DNA from: Candidatus Latescibacterota bacterium
Lineage (GTDB): Bacteria > Latescibacterota > UBA2968 > UBA8231
Direction of reading: 5' to 3'
Assembly: GCA_022825185.1 (NCBI GenBank)
Contig: JAJDYK010000006.1
Coordinates: 3,838 to 67,837 of the forward strand
DNA length: 64,000 nt
The position numbers were made by a program, and so were the translations under genes. Below the pieces are notes generated by a model that saw nothing but the letters and a program-made list of their open reading frames with translations, searched no databases and was not told where the DNA came from. Positions 7,498 to 16,206 of this stretch are shown here, piece by piece. The first letter of the stretch is position 1. Every line of letters starts with the position of its first letter.

Positions 7498-8661
7498 CTA
7501 ATCAATCCCCAATGCCTGATCAATCTCGGCTTGATAGCCTTCCAAGTCGCCGCGCTCGATCTCGGCCAAGCTCACTGGCCGGTTAAACCACTCCGACTCA
7601 AAGATTGCCATGCAGATCGCCTGCGAGCGATAGCCGTCTAGGCCATCGACTTCGGGCGTGCCCTGTCCTCGCACGGCATCGGCGAAATCCTTCAGCTCGG
7701 TTGAGATGGGATTTTCCACTCCTCTGGGGAAGAGCCGCTCTCGTTCGTCTTCTGTGAGGCTGTTCTGATAGGCTTCGATCAATGACTCGTTAGATGTGTT
7801 TTCGCCTGTACGCGTCCACAGCCCGCTTTCCCAGTCGATGCAGCCCTCGCTGCCGTAGAGGACGCGCTTGCCGAAGTCCTGTCCCGGAGCGGAACCTTGC
7901 CAAGTCCACTGCACCACTGCGCCGCCGTCGAAGTCGATCAGCGCCATGGCGCAGTCCTCCACATCCACCGGCCAAGCCCCCTCGCGCTCGACCGGCTCGT
8001 CGTAGCGATACGGCTCAAAGCTGTGCGCCCGCGCCACTACCTGCCGCGCTTCAGTCCCCAAGTGATAGCGGAACAGATCGGCAAAATGCACGCCTCCGTC
8101 GAGAATCCAACCGGCTCCGGCGTCGCGCTTGAAGTTGCGCCAACCCCACTTGCCCAATCGCAAGCCCGCTTCCAGCCAGTAGAAAGTGCGCGGCTGGCCG
8201 ATCCTGCCGCTGGCCACCGCCCAAGATCTGGCTCGCTCCTGCGGCGAGCGGCGGTAGTTTTCCGCTACGGCGAGTTGGCAGCGGTTGTCCACGGCCGCAT
8301 TGAGTATTTTGCGACCAGCGCGCAAGGTGATCGCCAGCGGCTTTTCGATGATCACGTGCTTGCCCGCCTCTAGGCAGGCAACGGCGAGGATGTGGTGTTG
8401 CGAGTGCAGAGCGCAGATGTCCACCGCGTCTAGGTCCTCCACGTGTGTGAGCATCCGCTCCACGTCGGTATAGATCTCCGGTTTGTGCTCTTGGAACTCG
8501 GCGATCTCGTCGGCCCGCTGTTGCGCCTGCGTCTCCACCAAGTCGCAACAGGCCACCACCTGTATATCGTCAATCCCGGCCTGTGCTAACTCCTCTAAGC
8601 CGCGCACGTGCGCCCCGGCCATGCCCCCACAACCCACGAGGGCCAACTGCAACTGTTCCAT
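7498..8661 (-). CDS. Gfo/Idh/MocA-family oxidoreductase
   Basis: This 387-residue protein has an N-terminal Rossmann fold with the glycine-rich loop ALVGCGGMAGAHVRGLEEL. The family motif EKPLAI follows at about residue 105, containing the Lys used in catalysis. The C-terminal alpha/beta sheet domain starts around residue 130. Members use NAD(P) to oxidise or reduce sugars, inositols and related compounds. It starts 12 bases after the stop of the CocE-type hydrolase, so the two form one transcript. That suggests joint use of a carbohydrate or ester substrate, which cannot be named. Confidence 0.9.
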   Translation of the reverse strand: MEQLQLALVGCGGMAGAHVRGLEELAQAGIDDIQVVACCDLVETQAQQRADEIAEFQEHKPEIYTDVERMLTHVEDLDAVDICALHSQHHILAVACLEAGKHVIIEKPLAITLRAGRKILNAAVDNRCQLAVAENYRRSPQERARSWAVASGRIGQPRTFYWLEAGLRLGKWGWRNFKRDAGAGWILDGGVHFADLFRYHLGTEARQVVARAHSFEPYRYDEPVEREGAWPVDVEDCAMALIDFDGGAVVQWTWQGSAPGQDFGKRVLYGSEGCIDWESGLWTRTGENTSNESLIEAYQNSLTEDERERLFPRGVENPISTELKDFADAVRGQGTPEVDGLDGYRSQAICMAIFESEWFNRPVSLAEIERGDLEGYQAEIDQALGID

Positions 8662-8673
8662 TATGCGTTTCTC

Positions 8674-10563
8674 CTAAGTTGGAATAATTGGTAACACCAC
8701 GTGCGATGCCTGCGCCGCATTATGGTGAACTCTGTTGTTCGCTCCCTGACGTCGTCGCTCCTGGCCGATGGGGTCACCGGTGTTGGGATTGACGTCAAAG
8801 CGGGGGAAGTTTGAGCTAGAAATGTCGAGGCGGATTTGATGCCCGGCGGCAAACACATTGCTCGTCGGATAGAGGGTAATCGTCAGCTCGGCGACCTCGC
8901 CCGGCGTTAGCAGTTCGCCCTTTTCGCGCCCGTTGCGGTAGCGCAGGCGCGCGATGCTGTCGGTCAGGTTGAGCGCGTAGCCATGCGGATACCAGCGGCT
9001 CGGGGGATACCAGTCGATCAGCTTGGCGGTAAAGTCCGTATCCGGCGCTGACGACGAGACCCACAACTGCACCTCAATCGGCCCGGTCACCTCCACGTCC
9101 TCGGCCAGCGGCTCAGTGGCAAAGACCAACACATCCGGTCGCGAGCCGAGCGGTAGATAGGGCGGCTCACAGCCGTAAAACTCCGGGCCCTCCGTCTGAT
9201 TGAACCCGCCCGGCTCCATCAATTGCTCCACTCGCGCCCGCCACGGCGCATTGGCGGAAGTACTCACGCCCGGCGGCAGCGGGCCGATCTCGGAAAGCGA
9301 CGAGACATTGCCGCCAATGGAGGGCACCGGATTGGCCGGGTCGAAGCGATAGACTGTATCGCCGCCTTCTGTGGCTGGCTCTTCTGGCGACAAGGTGCCG
9401 TCGCCGTGCAGATAGTACTTGGTGTAGTTCGTCCGGGCTAGTGGCCACTCGGCCTCGTCGCGCCAATACCCACCGTGGAAAAGCCGACCGCTGCTGGTGC
9501 GATAGCCGCCGCCGCCGCCCATGGCGAAGATCCGCACGGGTGGTGCGCTCGCCTCGTCATTGTCAACTCCCTTGAGCGCCCGGTCGAAGTAGCGCAGATG
9601 CAGGTCGCGGAAGTCGTCCAATGCCGCGTCTTCGCCGAATTCTACGTCGCCGGCAAAGCTCTGCTCCAGAGTTTGCGTCCCGTGCGTCCACGGCCCCATG
9701 AGCATCCGCACCGGCCCTTGCTTGCGCGCCGTTAATCCCTCGTAGTTTTTGCACGTCGAGCGCGTGTACGAATCGTACCAGCCCCCGATGATCAGAGTCG
9801 GCACGTCTGGGAAGTCATCCCAAAAGAGCGCTGGCGCGTAACTGGGATGCTGCCAGTACTCGTCGTAGTCGGCCTTGGTCAGTAGGTCCAACGCCCACTG
9901 CTGGTAGGGTGGCACCAATTTGAGCTGGGTCTGTCCTTTGCGGAGCGGCATCCGCGCGAGCCAGTCGGCAAAGGCCGGCGCGCCTATGTTTAGAGCTGCG
10001 TCAACGGATGGGTCGGCTTTTAGCGCACGCTGGGTGTTGGCCGCAGAATGCCAAAACGCCCACGCCAAAAATCGCAGTTCCAGCGCGCCGCCGTGCCGCA
10101 CGGAAGACTCGTGCGCGTCGGCTCCGCTCATATTGACCACCATGGCCTTGAGGTTTGTTGGCCCCAACGCCGCCATGGCCGTCTGCGTCCAGCCCGACCA
10201 CGAGGTCCCCCACGACCCCACCTTGCCGTTGCTCCACGGCTGCTGGTCGATCCACTGCAAGGTGTCGTACCCGTCCTCGGCCTCGGGCAGGAGGAAGTTC
10301 ACATCTCCCTCGGACTGGAACGTGCCTCGGCAGTCTTGATAGACGGCCACGTACCCGCGCTGGGCGAAAAACCGGCCGTAGTTGCCGTTGCGCTCCACGT
10401 CGCTTTTGTCGTAGGGCGTGCGGTGGAAGACGGCGGGGAACTTGCCGGGCACTGGCTGGCCATCGCGGGCGGGGAAGTACAGGTCGGTGGCCAAGCGGAC
10501 GCCGTCGCGCATCTCCACCATTACATCGCGTTCTATCACTAAGTCGTAAAGGCCGTCGGCCAT
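8674..10563 (-). CDS. CocE/NonD-family serine hydrolase (X-Pro dipeptidyl-peptidase S15 type)
   Basis: The protein has 629 residues from the ATG preceded by AAGGAA; an upstream in-frame extension of 68 residues looks non-coding and is ignored. The N-terminus VIERDVMVEMRDGVRLATDLYFPA is typical. The substrate-pocket segment HRTPYDKSD follows, and the nucleophile elbow GTSWSGW sits at about residue 125. A GPWTHG segment carries the catalytic His. The C-terminal third is the jelly-roll domain (VTGPIEVQLWVSSSAPDTDFTAKL). Family members cleave esters or act as prolyl dipeptidases and acyltransferases. No signal peptide is visible, so it acts in the cytoplasm unless exported otherwise. Confidence 0.9.
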   Translation of the reverse strand: MADGLYDLVIERDVMVEMRDGVRLATDLYFPARDGQPVPGKFPAVFHRTPYDKSDVERNGNYGRFFAQRGYVAVYQDCRGTFQSEGDVNFLLPEAEDGYDTLQWIDQQPWSNGKVGSWGTSWSGWTQTAMAALGPTNLKAMVVNMSGADAHESSVRHGGALELRFLAWAFWHSAANTQRALKADPSVDAALNIGAPAFADWLARMPLRKGQTQLKLVPPYQQWALDLLTKADYDEYWQHPSYAPALFWDDFPDVPTLIIGGWYDSYTRSTCKNYEGLTARKQGPVRMLMGPWTHGTQTLEQSFAGDVEFGEDAALDDFRDLHLRYFDRALKGVDNDEASAPPVRIFAMGGGGGYRTSSGRLFHGGYWRDEAEWPLARTNYTKYYLHGDGTLSPEEPATEGGDTVYRFDPANPVPSIGGNVSSLSEIGPLPPGVSTSANAPWRARVEQLMEPGGFNQTEGPEFYGCEPPYLPLGSRPDVLVFATEPLAEDVEVTGPIEVQLWVSSSAPDTDFTAKLIDWYPPSRWYPHGYALNLTDSIARLRYRNGREKGELLTPGEVAELTITLYPTSNVFAAGHQIRLDISSSNFPRFDVNPNTGDPIGQERRRQGANNRVHHNAAQASHVVLPIIPT

Positions 10564-10620
10564 AGCGTTATTCCTTGTTTTACTCTGGGGATCCCAGCCG
10601 CAAAAGATCGACTGGTTCCT

Positions 10621-10649
10621 TTGTGATCCCCCGACAATTTGGGTATCAT
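10621..10649 (+). promoter_or_regulatory. Putative sigma-70 promoter for the histidine kinase gene
   Basis: TTGTGA, a 17-base spacer and TATCAT (5 of 6 to the -10 consensus) lie in the divergent gap between the hydrolase and kinase genes. The predicted transcript start is near 10656, leaving an untranslated leader of about 80 bases. Sequence match only. Confidence 0.35.
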
Positions 10650-10738
10650 AGTAGCCCGTAAAAAAATGACGCGCAACTAACGCCGGGTGTCTCCGTGCCC
10701 TGCGCGACTCGCCACGGCGAGCACTTGGCCGAGGAAGC

Positions 10739-12061
10739 ATGTCTCCGAGCATAGGGGATTGGAACAAAGTGAAAAAAACTGTTGACGATCTGCAGCATCA
10801 AATCCAACTCATGCTGGCCATCTTTGACAGCATCAGCGACGGCGTGATCGTCGCCGATGAGCATGGCAGCCTCACTTTTAATAAGAGTGCGGAACGCATT
10901 ATCGGAGGGAAAGTGGATACGATCCTCCAACAACGGACGGAGGAGTACAGCATTTTCTATCCCGATAAAGTCACGCCCGTTCCAACTGAGGAACTACCGC
11001 TCGTGCGCGCCCTGCGCGGGGAGGCGACCGATGAGATGGAGATGTTCATCCGCACGGCGGCCAAGCCGGAGGGGGTCTATATCAGCACCAACGGCAGGCC
11101 CATCGCGTCGCCCGGCACCACGGCTCGCGGTGGGGTCGTCGTTTTTCGCGATGTGACGGAGAGAGTGCGGGCCGAAGAAGCCCTAGCCCAGGCCTTCGCG
11201 CAAGGCCGCCTAGAGGTCATGGATACGATCCTGCACAACATCGGCAATGCCATTACCAGCGTGGCCATCGGCGTCGGAACCCTGCAAGAACAGTTGGTGA
11301 ACAATCAGCTAATCGAGCGATTGTCGGCCTTGTCAAAGACCGTTGAGGCGCATGAGGAGGATTGGGGCGACTATGTCCAGCGCGATCCGCAAGGCCAACA
11401 GGTGCGGCCGTTTCTGCTGGCTCTCGCCGCGGATTTCGTCGAGCAGAATCGGGAATTGATCCGCACGGTTGAACGCGTCAACAGCCAGACGAGCCACATC
11501 GTGGATATTGTCCGCGCGCAGCGGGGCTTTGACAGCAAAGCCATGACCAGCAAAGACGTCAACCTGCGTCAGGCCATTTCCGGTGCCCTGAAAATCGTGC
11601 AAGACTCGTTTGCCAGCAGGAGCATTCAGACGCATGTGGACTGCGGCGATGCGCCCACAGAGGTTCGCATTCAGGAGAGCCAGTTTAATCAGATGCTGGT
11701 CAATCTGCTCAAGAATGCAATGGAAGCTATCGATGAGTTGAAGCGATCAGGTGGGCTCAAGGAGCCGCCGCGCATCGAGATTAGAGCCTGTATCCAGCAG
11801 GATTTTCTCGTCCTTGAGGTACAGGACAACGGCATTGGCATTGAGCAGAAAAACCTCAAAGCGATCTTTGGCGCGGGTTATACGACGAAACGAGAAGGGA
11901 GCGGGCTGGGTCTCCATTCGGCGGCCAATTTTGTCACGAGCTCCGGGGGTAAAATTCAGCCCTTGAGCGACGGCTATGGCACCGGCACTACCATGCGCGT
12001 CTCGCTGCGGCTCGATTCCGCCGACCGCGATGGGGAAGCCACGTCGGAGCCCTCTGTCTGA
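10739..12061 (+). CDS. PAS-domain sensor histidine kinase (orphan)
   Basis: This 440-residue protein has a short coiled start, then a PAS domain (residues about 25-145, containing IFDSISDGVIVAD and VVVFRDVTER). The dimerisation helix carries the phospho-acceptor His166 in ILHNIGNAI. An ATPase domain (about residues 275-425) has the N-box LVNLLKNAMEAI, the G1 box DNGIGI and the G2-like GSGLGLHSAANF. There are no membrane segments, so it senses a cytoplasmic signal. No response regulator lies next to it; its partner must be elsewhere. GAGGAAG precedes the ATG. Confidence 0.9.
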   Translation: MSPSIGDWNKVKKTVDDLQHQIQLMLAIFDSISDGVIVADEHGSLTFNKSAERIIGGKVDTILQQRTEEYSIFYPDKVTPVPTEELPLVRALRGEATDEMEMFIRTAAKPEGVYISTNGRPIASPGTTARGGVVVFRDVTERVRAEEALAQAFAQGRLEVMDTILHNIGNAITSVAIGVGTLQEQLVNNQLIERLSALSKTVEAHEEDWGDYVQRDPQGQQVRPFLLALAADFVEQNRELIRTVERVNSQTSHIVDIVRAQRGFDSKAMTSKDVNLRQAISGALKIVQDSFASRSIQTHVDCGDAPTEVRIQESQFNQMLVNLLKNAMEAIDELKRSGGLKEPPRIEIRACIQQDFLVLEVQDNGIGIEQKNLKAIFGAGYTTKREGSGLGLHSAANFVTSSGGKIQPLSDGYGTGTTMRVSLRLDSADRDGEATSEPSV

Positions 12062-12145
12062 CACGTGTCCAAAGAGGTTGAGAGCGAGCAGATGAAAGCC
12101 GAAATTTTGCGCTTGTGCGCCGAACTTGGCGGCGGCTGTGGCTGA
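12062..12145 (+). pseudogene. Relic resembling the C-terminus of a UroD-family protein
   Basis: The 27-codon frame ending VKAEILRLCAELGGG-like (seen as MKAEILRLCAELGGGCG) resembles the conserved tail of uroporphyrinogen-decarboxylase-like proteins. There, a helix of this type precedes a GGGYI strand. The frame stops where the strand should start. It has no start codon of its own and follows the kinase stop directly. I infer a deletion remnant; the match is short. Confidence 0.3.
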
Positions 12146-12159
12146 TGTGAACCGCTCCA

Positions 12160-12273
12160 GCTATCTGCGAGCTTGGCCAGGCCCCTTGTATGGCCGGCCA
12201 AAGGGTAGGCCGAACGGCCCATTCCCAGTACACTGACTTCAAGGCCCGTGCGGCCGAGCGTTCGCTTTTCCAC
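12160..12273 (-). pseudogene. Relic of an aldo/keto reductase N-terminus
   Basis: On the minus strand an ATG opens MEKRTLGRTGLEVSVLGMG, the standard first strand of aldo/keto reductases. The frame then degenerates after about 35 residues into low-quality sequence. The remaining ~280 residues of a normal family member are absent. The fragment faces the UroD-like relic, so two broken genes meet in about 210 bases. An intact aldo/keto reductase at 1838-2701 is a separate gene. Confidence 0.55.
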
Positions 12274-12278
12274 CGTTT

Positions 12279-13406
12279 CTACTCCATCGGCACTAGCCGC
12301 AAAATCCGCCCTGGGTCTTCCACTGCGAGATAGATTGCGCCGTCCGGTCCGGTCTGCACGTCGCGCATCCGCGACTCGCCTTGGTATGCGATTTCGTCGT
12401 GTACTACTTCTGTGCCCGCCAAGCGAAGTCGGTGTAGGCGGTTGAAGCGCAGCGAGGTCACAAGCAGGTCGTTTTGCCAGTTGTCGAAGCGATCACCGGT
12501 GTAAAAATCAATGCCGCAGACTGCTATCGAAGGTACCCAATAGGTCTGCGGCTGCTCCATGCCGTCGGCATGGGTTTGGTCGGTAATGGGCGTGCCGTCG
12601 TAGTTGATGCCGTAGGTAATGGCCGGCCAGCCGTAGTTTAGGCCGCGCTGTACGAGGTTGAGCTCGTCGCCGCCCTTAGGGCCGTGCTCGGCTGCCCACA
12701 GTTGGTCGGTCTCTGGGTGCATGGCCATGCCTTGGGGGTTGCGGTGGCCGTAGGACCAGATCGACGCAATGGCTCCGTTGCCGCCGACAAAGGGGTTGTC
12801 AGACGGGATGCCGCCATTGTCGTGCAAGCGGTGGATCTTGCCGTTGGGTAGTTTCACATTCTGGGCGAGGGGCCGCTGGCCGCGGTCGCCGATCGCATGG
12901 TACAGATAGCCTTCGCGGTCAAAGACGATGCGCGATCCGTAGTGGTGGGAGTGCCGAGTGTAGAATTGATCTGGGACGCGATGAATCACTTCTACATCGA
13001 TCAGCTCTTCGCCTTGCAGTCGTCCGCGGCTGATGGCCGTATAGCTCAACATGCCGCCTAGCGGACCGGGCAGAGGGTCCGAGTAACTGAGGTAAATCCA
13101 GCCGGTCTCCGCGTATTGGGGGTGCAAGGTCACGTCCATCAGTCCGCCCTGTCCCTTGGCGAGCACCCTGGGCACGCCGTCGATGGGCGGTGAGACCGCG
13201 CCGTCGGTGCCGACGATGCGCAGTCGTCCCTCGCGCTCGGTGACCAACAAGCGTCCATCAGGCAGAAAAGCAAGGCCCCACGGCACGCCCAAGCCGGTGG
13301 CAAAGGTCTCGACGCGAAAAGTGTGTTCCTCGGATTGGACGATTTGTTGGGCCGCGGCGTTTGCTGCAAAAGCGAGAGTGCAAATCAGATAAATACTGTA
13401 TCGCAT
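12279..13406 (-). CDS. PQQ-dependent sugar dehydrogenase (soluble, secreted)
   Basis: This 375-residue protein has a cleavable signal peptide (ALAFAANAAAQ). It is a six-bladed beta-propeller of the soluble aldose dehydrogenase type: FATGLGVPWGLAFLPDGRLLVTERE, then HSHHYGSRIVFD, then the GHRNPQGMAMHP blade. The signature WAAEHGPKGGDELN is present. These enzymes use pyrroloquinoline quinone in the periplasm to oxidise aldoses. The cytochrome c lipoprotein gene lies 90 bases upstream on the same strand and could take the electrons. No pqq synthesis genes are in the window. Confidence 0.92.
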   Translation of the reverse strand: MRYSIYLICTLAFAANAAAQQIVQSEEHTFRVETFATGLGVPWGLAFLPDGRLLVTEREGRLRIVGTDGAVSPPIDGVPRVLAKGQGGLMDVTLHPQYAETGWIYLSYSDPLPGPLGGMLSYTAISRGRLQGEELIDVEVIHRVPDQFYTRHSHHYGSRIVFDREGYLYHAIGDRGQRPLAQNVKLPNGKIHRLHDNGGIPSDNPFVGGNGAIASIWSYGHRNPQGMAMHPETDQLWAAEHGPKGGDELNLVQRGLNYGWPAITYGINYDGTPITDQTHADGMEQPQTYWVPSIAVCGIDFYTGDRFDNWQNDLLVTSLRFNRLHRLRLAGTEVVHDEIAYQGESRMRDVQTGPDGAIYLAVEDPGRILRLVPME

Positions 13407-13496
13407 ATCTTTTTTTAAACCTTTGGTTGGATAGCTGTCCGATAAATGTCAATACCGTACGGATTTCCTGGATCCACGGCGGCAGTCGGTGGGGGA

Positions 13497-13853
13497 TTAA
13501 TGGGGTTGCGTGCGCTCGGCCTCCCGCATCAGACGCACTAACGCGTCGATTTGGGCTGCGTCCATCACTGCGCCAAACCCGGGCATGCCGTCCTCGGGAA
13601 TCCCTACGGCAATGCTTGCGAAGATGGCCTCATCGCTTGCGCCGTAATCCCAGCGGCCGTCGATTAAGCTGCTAGCCATGCCGCCGTCCATGGCGGGTCC
13701 GTGGCAGTCGGCGCAGTAGTAGGCGTAGTGGGCTGTTGCTGTGGTCGTGGCCGACGGCTTTGCTGGCGAGGACTGACGGCCCCAACCGCCGCAGCAAACT
13801 ATGCTCAGGGACAGGCTGCAAAAAAGTACGCGCCGCCATGCGCTAGCTGTCAT
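13497..13853 (-). CDS. Small cytochrome c lipoprotein
   Basis: This 118-residue protein has a signal with Cys residues near position 20 (SIVCCGG), probably a lipobox. It has a single haem motif CADCH at about residues 48-52. The axial Met is probably within EDGMPGFG. This is the cytochrome_CBB3 type with a short C-terminal helix (DALVRLMREAE). It should be held on the periplasmic face. Its position just upstream of the PQQ dehydrogenase suggests it is that enzyme's electron acceptor. The aminotransferase ends 8 bases before its start, so the three genes may form one transcript. Confidence 0.85.
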   Translation of the reverse strand: MTASAWRRVLFCSLSLSIVCCGGWGRQSSPAKPSATTTATAHYAYYCADCHGPAMDGGMASSLIDGRWDYGASDEAIFASIAVGIPEDGMPGFGAVMDAAQIDALVRLMREAERTQPH

Positions 13854-13861
13854 GCGGGGCG

Positions 13862-15199
13862 TTATAGTACCTGCACCACCTCGCGCACTCCCTGAACCAG
13901 CGCGTCGATGTGGTGAGTCTCGGTCGCCAGCGACACATTGCCGCCCGTCCGCGTGTACAGCCCCCTGTTGAGCAGAGCGAAGAATAACCAGCGCTGCATC
14001 TGCGCGTCGTCCTGAGCCGCTTCGCGGAAATTGCGCGGCGGCTGTTCGAGGAAGTACAGCCGGAATATGGACCCAGCCACGACGACCTGCACGGCGATTC
14101 CGACCTCGCCAAACGCGGCCTGCAATCCCTCAGCCGCTCGACGCGCCAGCCCTTCCATTTGCTCGTACGCCTCTGGGGTCAGTGCTTGGAGGGTCTGCAA
14201 GCCGGCGGCTAGGGCGATGGGGTTGGCGTTGAAGGTCCCGGACTGTTGAATTTGCGGCCCGTCGGCTGGATCGTATAGGTCCATGGCGTCGGCGCGGCCG
14301 CCGAAAGCTGCGCCGGGCGTCCCACCGGCGATTACCTTGCCCAAACAGATCAGATCGGGCCGCACTTGGTAGGCCGTATGCGTCCCGCCCGGGCCGAAGC
14401 GGAAGCTGACGATTTCGTCGAAGATCAGCAGGGCACCGGCGCGAGTGGTCGCGTCGCGCAGGCTCGATAGAAAATCGGGCTCTGGTAGCGCCAGTCCGGC
14501 GGCTGTGGAGAGCGGATCCACGATCACGGCGGCTAGGTCTTGGGCGTGGTCGCCGATGATCTCGGCGCAGGCTGCCGCGTCGTTGAACGGCAGAACGACT
14601 ACCTCGTCGAGGGTGTGGGCCATCAGCCCGGCCGAAGAGGCCACGCCTTGTGGCTTGTTAGCTGGTCCCAACTCCGGTCCTAGCGGCGGCAAGTAGCTCA
14701 CTAGCGCGCTGTCGTCAATGCCGTGATAGGCTCCCTCGAACTTGGCGATCTTGGTGCGCCCGGTATGGGCCCGCGCTACGCGCAGGGCGTTGAGTACGGC
14801 CTCGGTGCCTGAAGAGCAAAAGCGCACTTTCTCCAGCGCGGGCATACGTACGCGCAGCACTTCAGCCATTTCTACTTCGAGGGCGAGGGGCCGCGAAAAA
14901 CCCGTGCCGAGGGCGATTTGCTCCTGTAGGGCAGTGACGATGGCGGGATGGGCGTGGCCCAAGGGTAGGGCTGTGTTGTTGTTGACGAAGTCAAGAAGGC
15001 GGTGGCCGTCGATGTCGTAGAGATAGGTACCCTCGCCGCGGTCGGCGTAGAGGGGAAAAGGGTCAATGTGGACGCCGGTGCGGGTGTTGCCGCCCGGCAG
15101 CGATTGCACGGCCCGCGCAAACATTGCTTGCGAGCGGGGATTGCGCGCTGCGTAAGCGGCGATCTCCTCGTCGAGCAAAGCCTTGATTTCTCGTGCCAT
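13862..15199 (-). CDS. Class III aminotransferase (glutamate-1-semialdehyde aminomutase type)
   Basis: This 445-residue PLP enzyme has the substrate-entry segment RAVQSLPGGNTR and the SSGTEAVLNALRVARAHTGR cofactor-phosphate region. IFDEIVSFRFGPGG carries the Asp that binds the pyridine nitrogen, and LGKVIAGGTPGAAFGG carries the Schiff-base Lys. The sequence is closest in style to HemL and related aminomutases. However, it sits beside a cytochrome and a sugar dehydrogenase, not haem genes, so a catabolic aminotransferase role is equally possible. Length is normal. Confidence 0.85.
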   Translation of the reverse strand: MAREIKALLDEEIAAYAARNPRSQAMFARAVQSLPGGNTRTGVHIDPFPLYADRGEGTYLYDIDGHRLLDFVNNNTALPLGHAHPAIVTALQEQIALGTGFSRPLALEVEMAEVLRVRMPALEKVRFCSSGTEAVLNALRVARAHTGRTKIAKFEGAYHGIDDSALVSYLPPLGPELGPANKPQGVASSAGLMAHTLDEVVVLPFNDAAACAEIIGDHAQDLAAVIVDPLSTAAGLALPEPDFLSSLRDATTRAGALLIFDEIVSFRFGPGGTHTAYQVRPDLICLGKVIAGGTPGAAFGGRADAMDLYDPADGPQIQQSGTFNANPIALAAGLQTLQALTPEAYEQMEGLARRAAEGLQAAFGEVGIAVQVVVAGSIFRLYFLEQPPRNFREAAQDDAQMQRWLFFALLNRGLYTRTGGNVSLATETHHIDALVQGVREVVQVL

Positions 15200-15267
15200 G
15201 GTTCATCCTTGCCGTGAAGGGTTGCGAATTTCGCTGTGCGAAGGGAGGGGTGCTGGAAGGAAAGTGG

Positions 15268-15345
15268 TGGTCGGGGTGGTCGGATTCGAACCGACGACAT
15301 CCTGCTCCCAAAGCAGGTGCGCTGACCGGACTGCGCCACACCCCG
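15268..15345 (-). tRNA. tRNA-Pro (anticodon TGG)
   Basis: On the minus strand the acceptor CGGGGTG pairs fully with CACCCCG. The D arm is GCGC...GCGC. The anticodon stem CCTGC/GCAGG encloses the loop TTTGGGA with anticodon TGG, and the T loop is GTTCGAATC. A discriminator A and an encoded CCA follow (CCA at 15268-15270). All four arms fold without mismatch. It lies alone between pyrF and the aminotransferase. Confidence 0.95.
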
Positions 15346-15390
15346 ACTCGCTTGTAAAAAATAGAGATAGGTATAGACGATGGCAACGGC

Positions 15391-16206
15391 TCAAGGGCGG
15401 TGAGCGTTGATGGCGTCGCGCAGGGCTAGGGTCGCCTGCCGCGCTGCGGCCGCGAAATCGCTGTCTTGGGAGGCGTAGAGGATGCCGCGCGAGGAATTTA
15501 TGAGGATGCCCGCGCCGAGAGCATCGCAGCCGTTTTTGACCGCCAGCTCTATAGAGCCACCTTGCGCGCCGACTCCGGGTATCAGCAAGGGTATGTCCGG
15601 CGCTAGGGAGCGGAAGTGAGCCAAGTGCTCGGGTTGGGTCGCGCCGACGACTAGGCCGATGTTGTTGGCGGCGTTCCACTCGTGGGCTTTGGCGATGACG
15701 CGCTCGTATAGGGGCCGGTCGCCCATGAGCTGTTTTTCAAAGTCGTCGGCACCAGGGTTGGACGTCAGGCAGACGAGAAAGGTGGTGCGGTCTTGGTACG
15801 CAGCGAAAGGCGCGACGCAATCGTGGCCCATATAGGGATTCACTGTTAGCGCGTCGCAGCCGATGACCTCGTAGAAGGTGCGGGCATATTGCGCGGCTAC
15901 ATTCCCCATGTCGCCGACCTTGGCGTCGATGAGTACCGGAATCTCCGCGGGAATGTGGTCGAGGGTGTGTTTGAGCGTGGCAAAGCCGTCTGTGCCGAGG
16001 GCGCTGTAGAAAGCGAAGTTGGGCTTATAACAGCAGACGAGGTCGCAGGTGGCGTCGATGATTTGCTGGTTGAAGTAGAGGACGGGATCGGCTTTGGCGC
16101 GGACGCTGGCGGGCAGTTGAGTGGGGTCGGTGTCTAGCCCGACGCAGACCAGCGAGTTATTCCTGCGGATCGCTTGCTTCCATTTCTCCGTAAAGCTCAA
16201 ACTCAT
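15391..16206 (-). CDS. pyrF: Orotidine 5'-phosphate decarboxylase (type 2)
   Basis: This 271-residue enzyme of pyrimidine synthesis converts OMP to UMP. It begins with SLVCVGLDTDPTQLP and CYKPNFAFYSALG. The catalytic array DAKVGDMGN keeps the essential Lys and Asp, although Val stands where Arg is usual. LTVNPYMGHDCVAPF and LLIPGVGAQGG also match. Length and pattern fit the long PyrF_II group. The 5' end overlaps the 3' end of the DSL-repeat protein gene by 50 bases in another frame, so the two are co-transcribed and may be translationally coupled. Confidence 0.94.
   Translation of the reverse strand: MSLSFTEKWKQAIRRNNSLVCVGLDTDPTQLPASVRAKADPVLYFNQQIIDATCDLVCCYKPNFAFYSALGTDGFATLKHTLDHIPAEIPVLIDAKVGDMGNVAAQYARTFYEVIGCDALTVNPYMGHDCVAPFAAYQDRTTFLVCLTSNPGADDFEKQLMGDRPLYERVIAKAHEWNAANNIGLVVGATQPEHLAHFRSLAPDIPLLIPGVGAQGGSIELAVKNGCDALGAGILINSSRGILYASQDSDFAAAARQATLALRDAINAHRP

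Noticed and set aside
9475..10542. Several + strand frames of 80-160 residues
   Set aside because: All are antisense to the CocE-type hydrolase, whose nucleophile and His motifs are intact.
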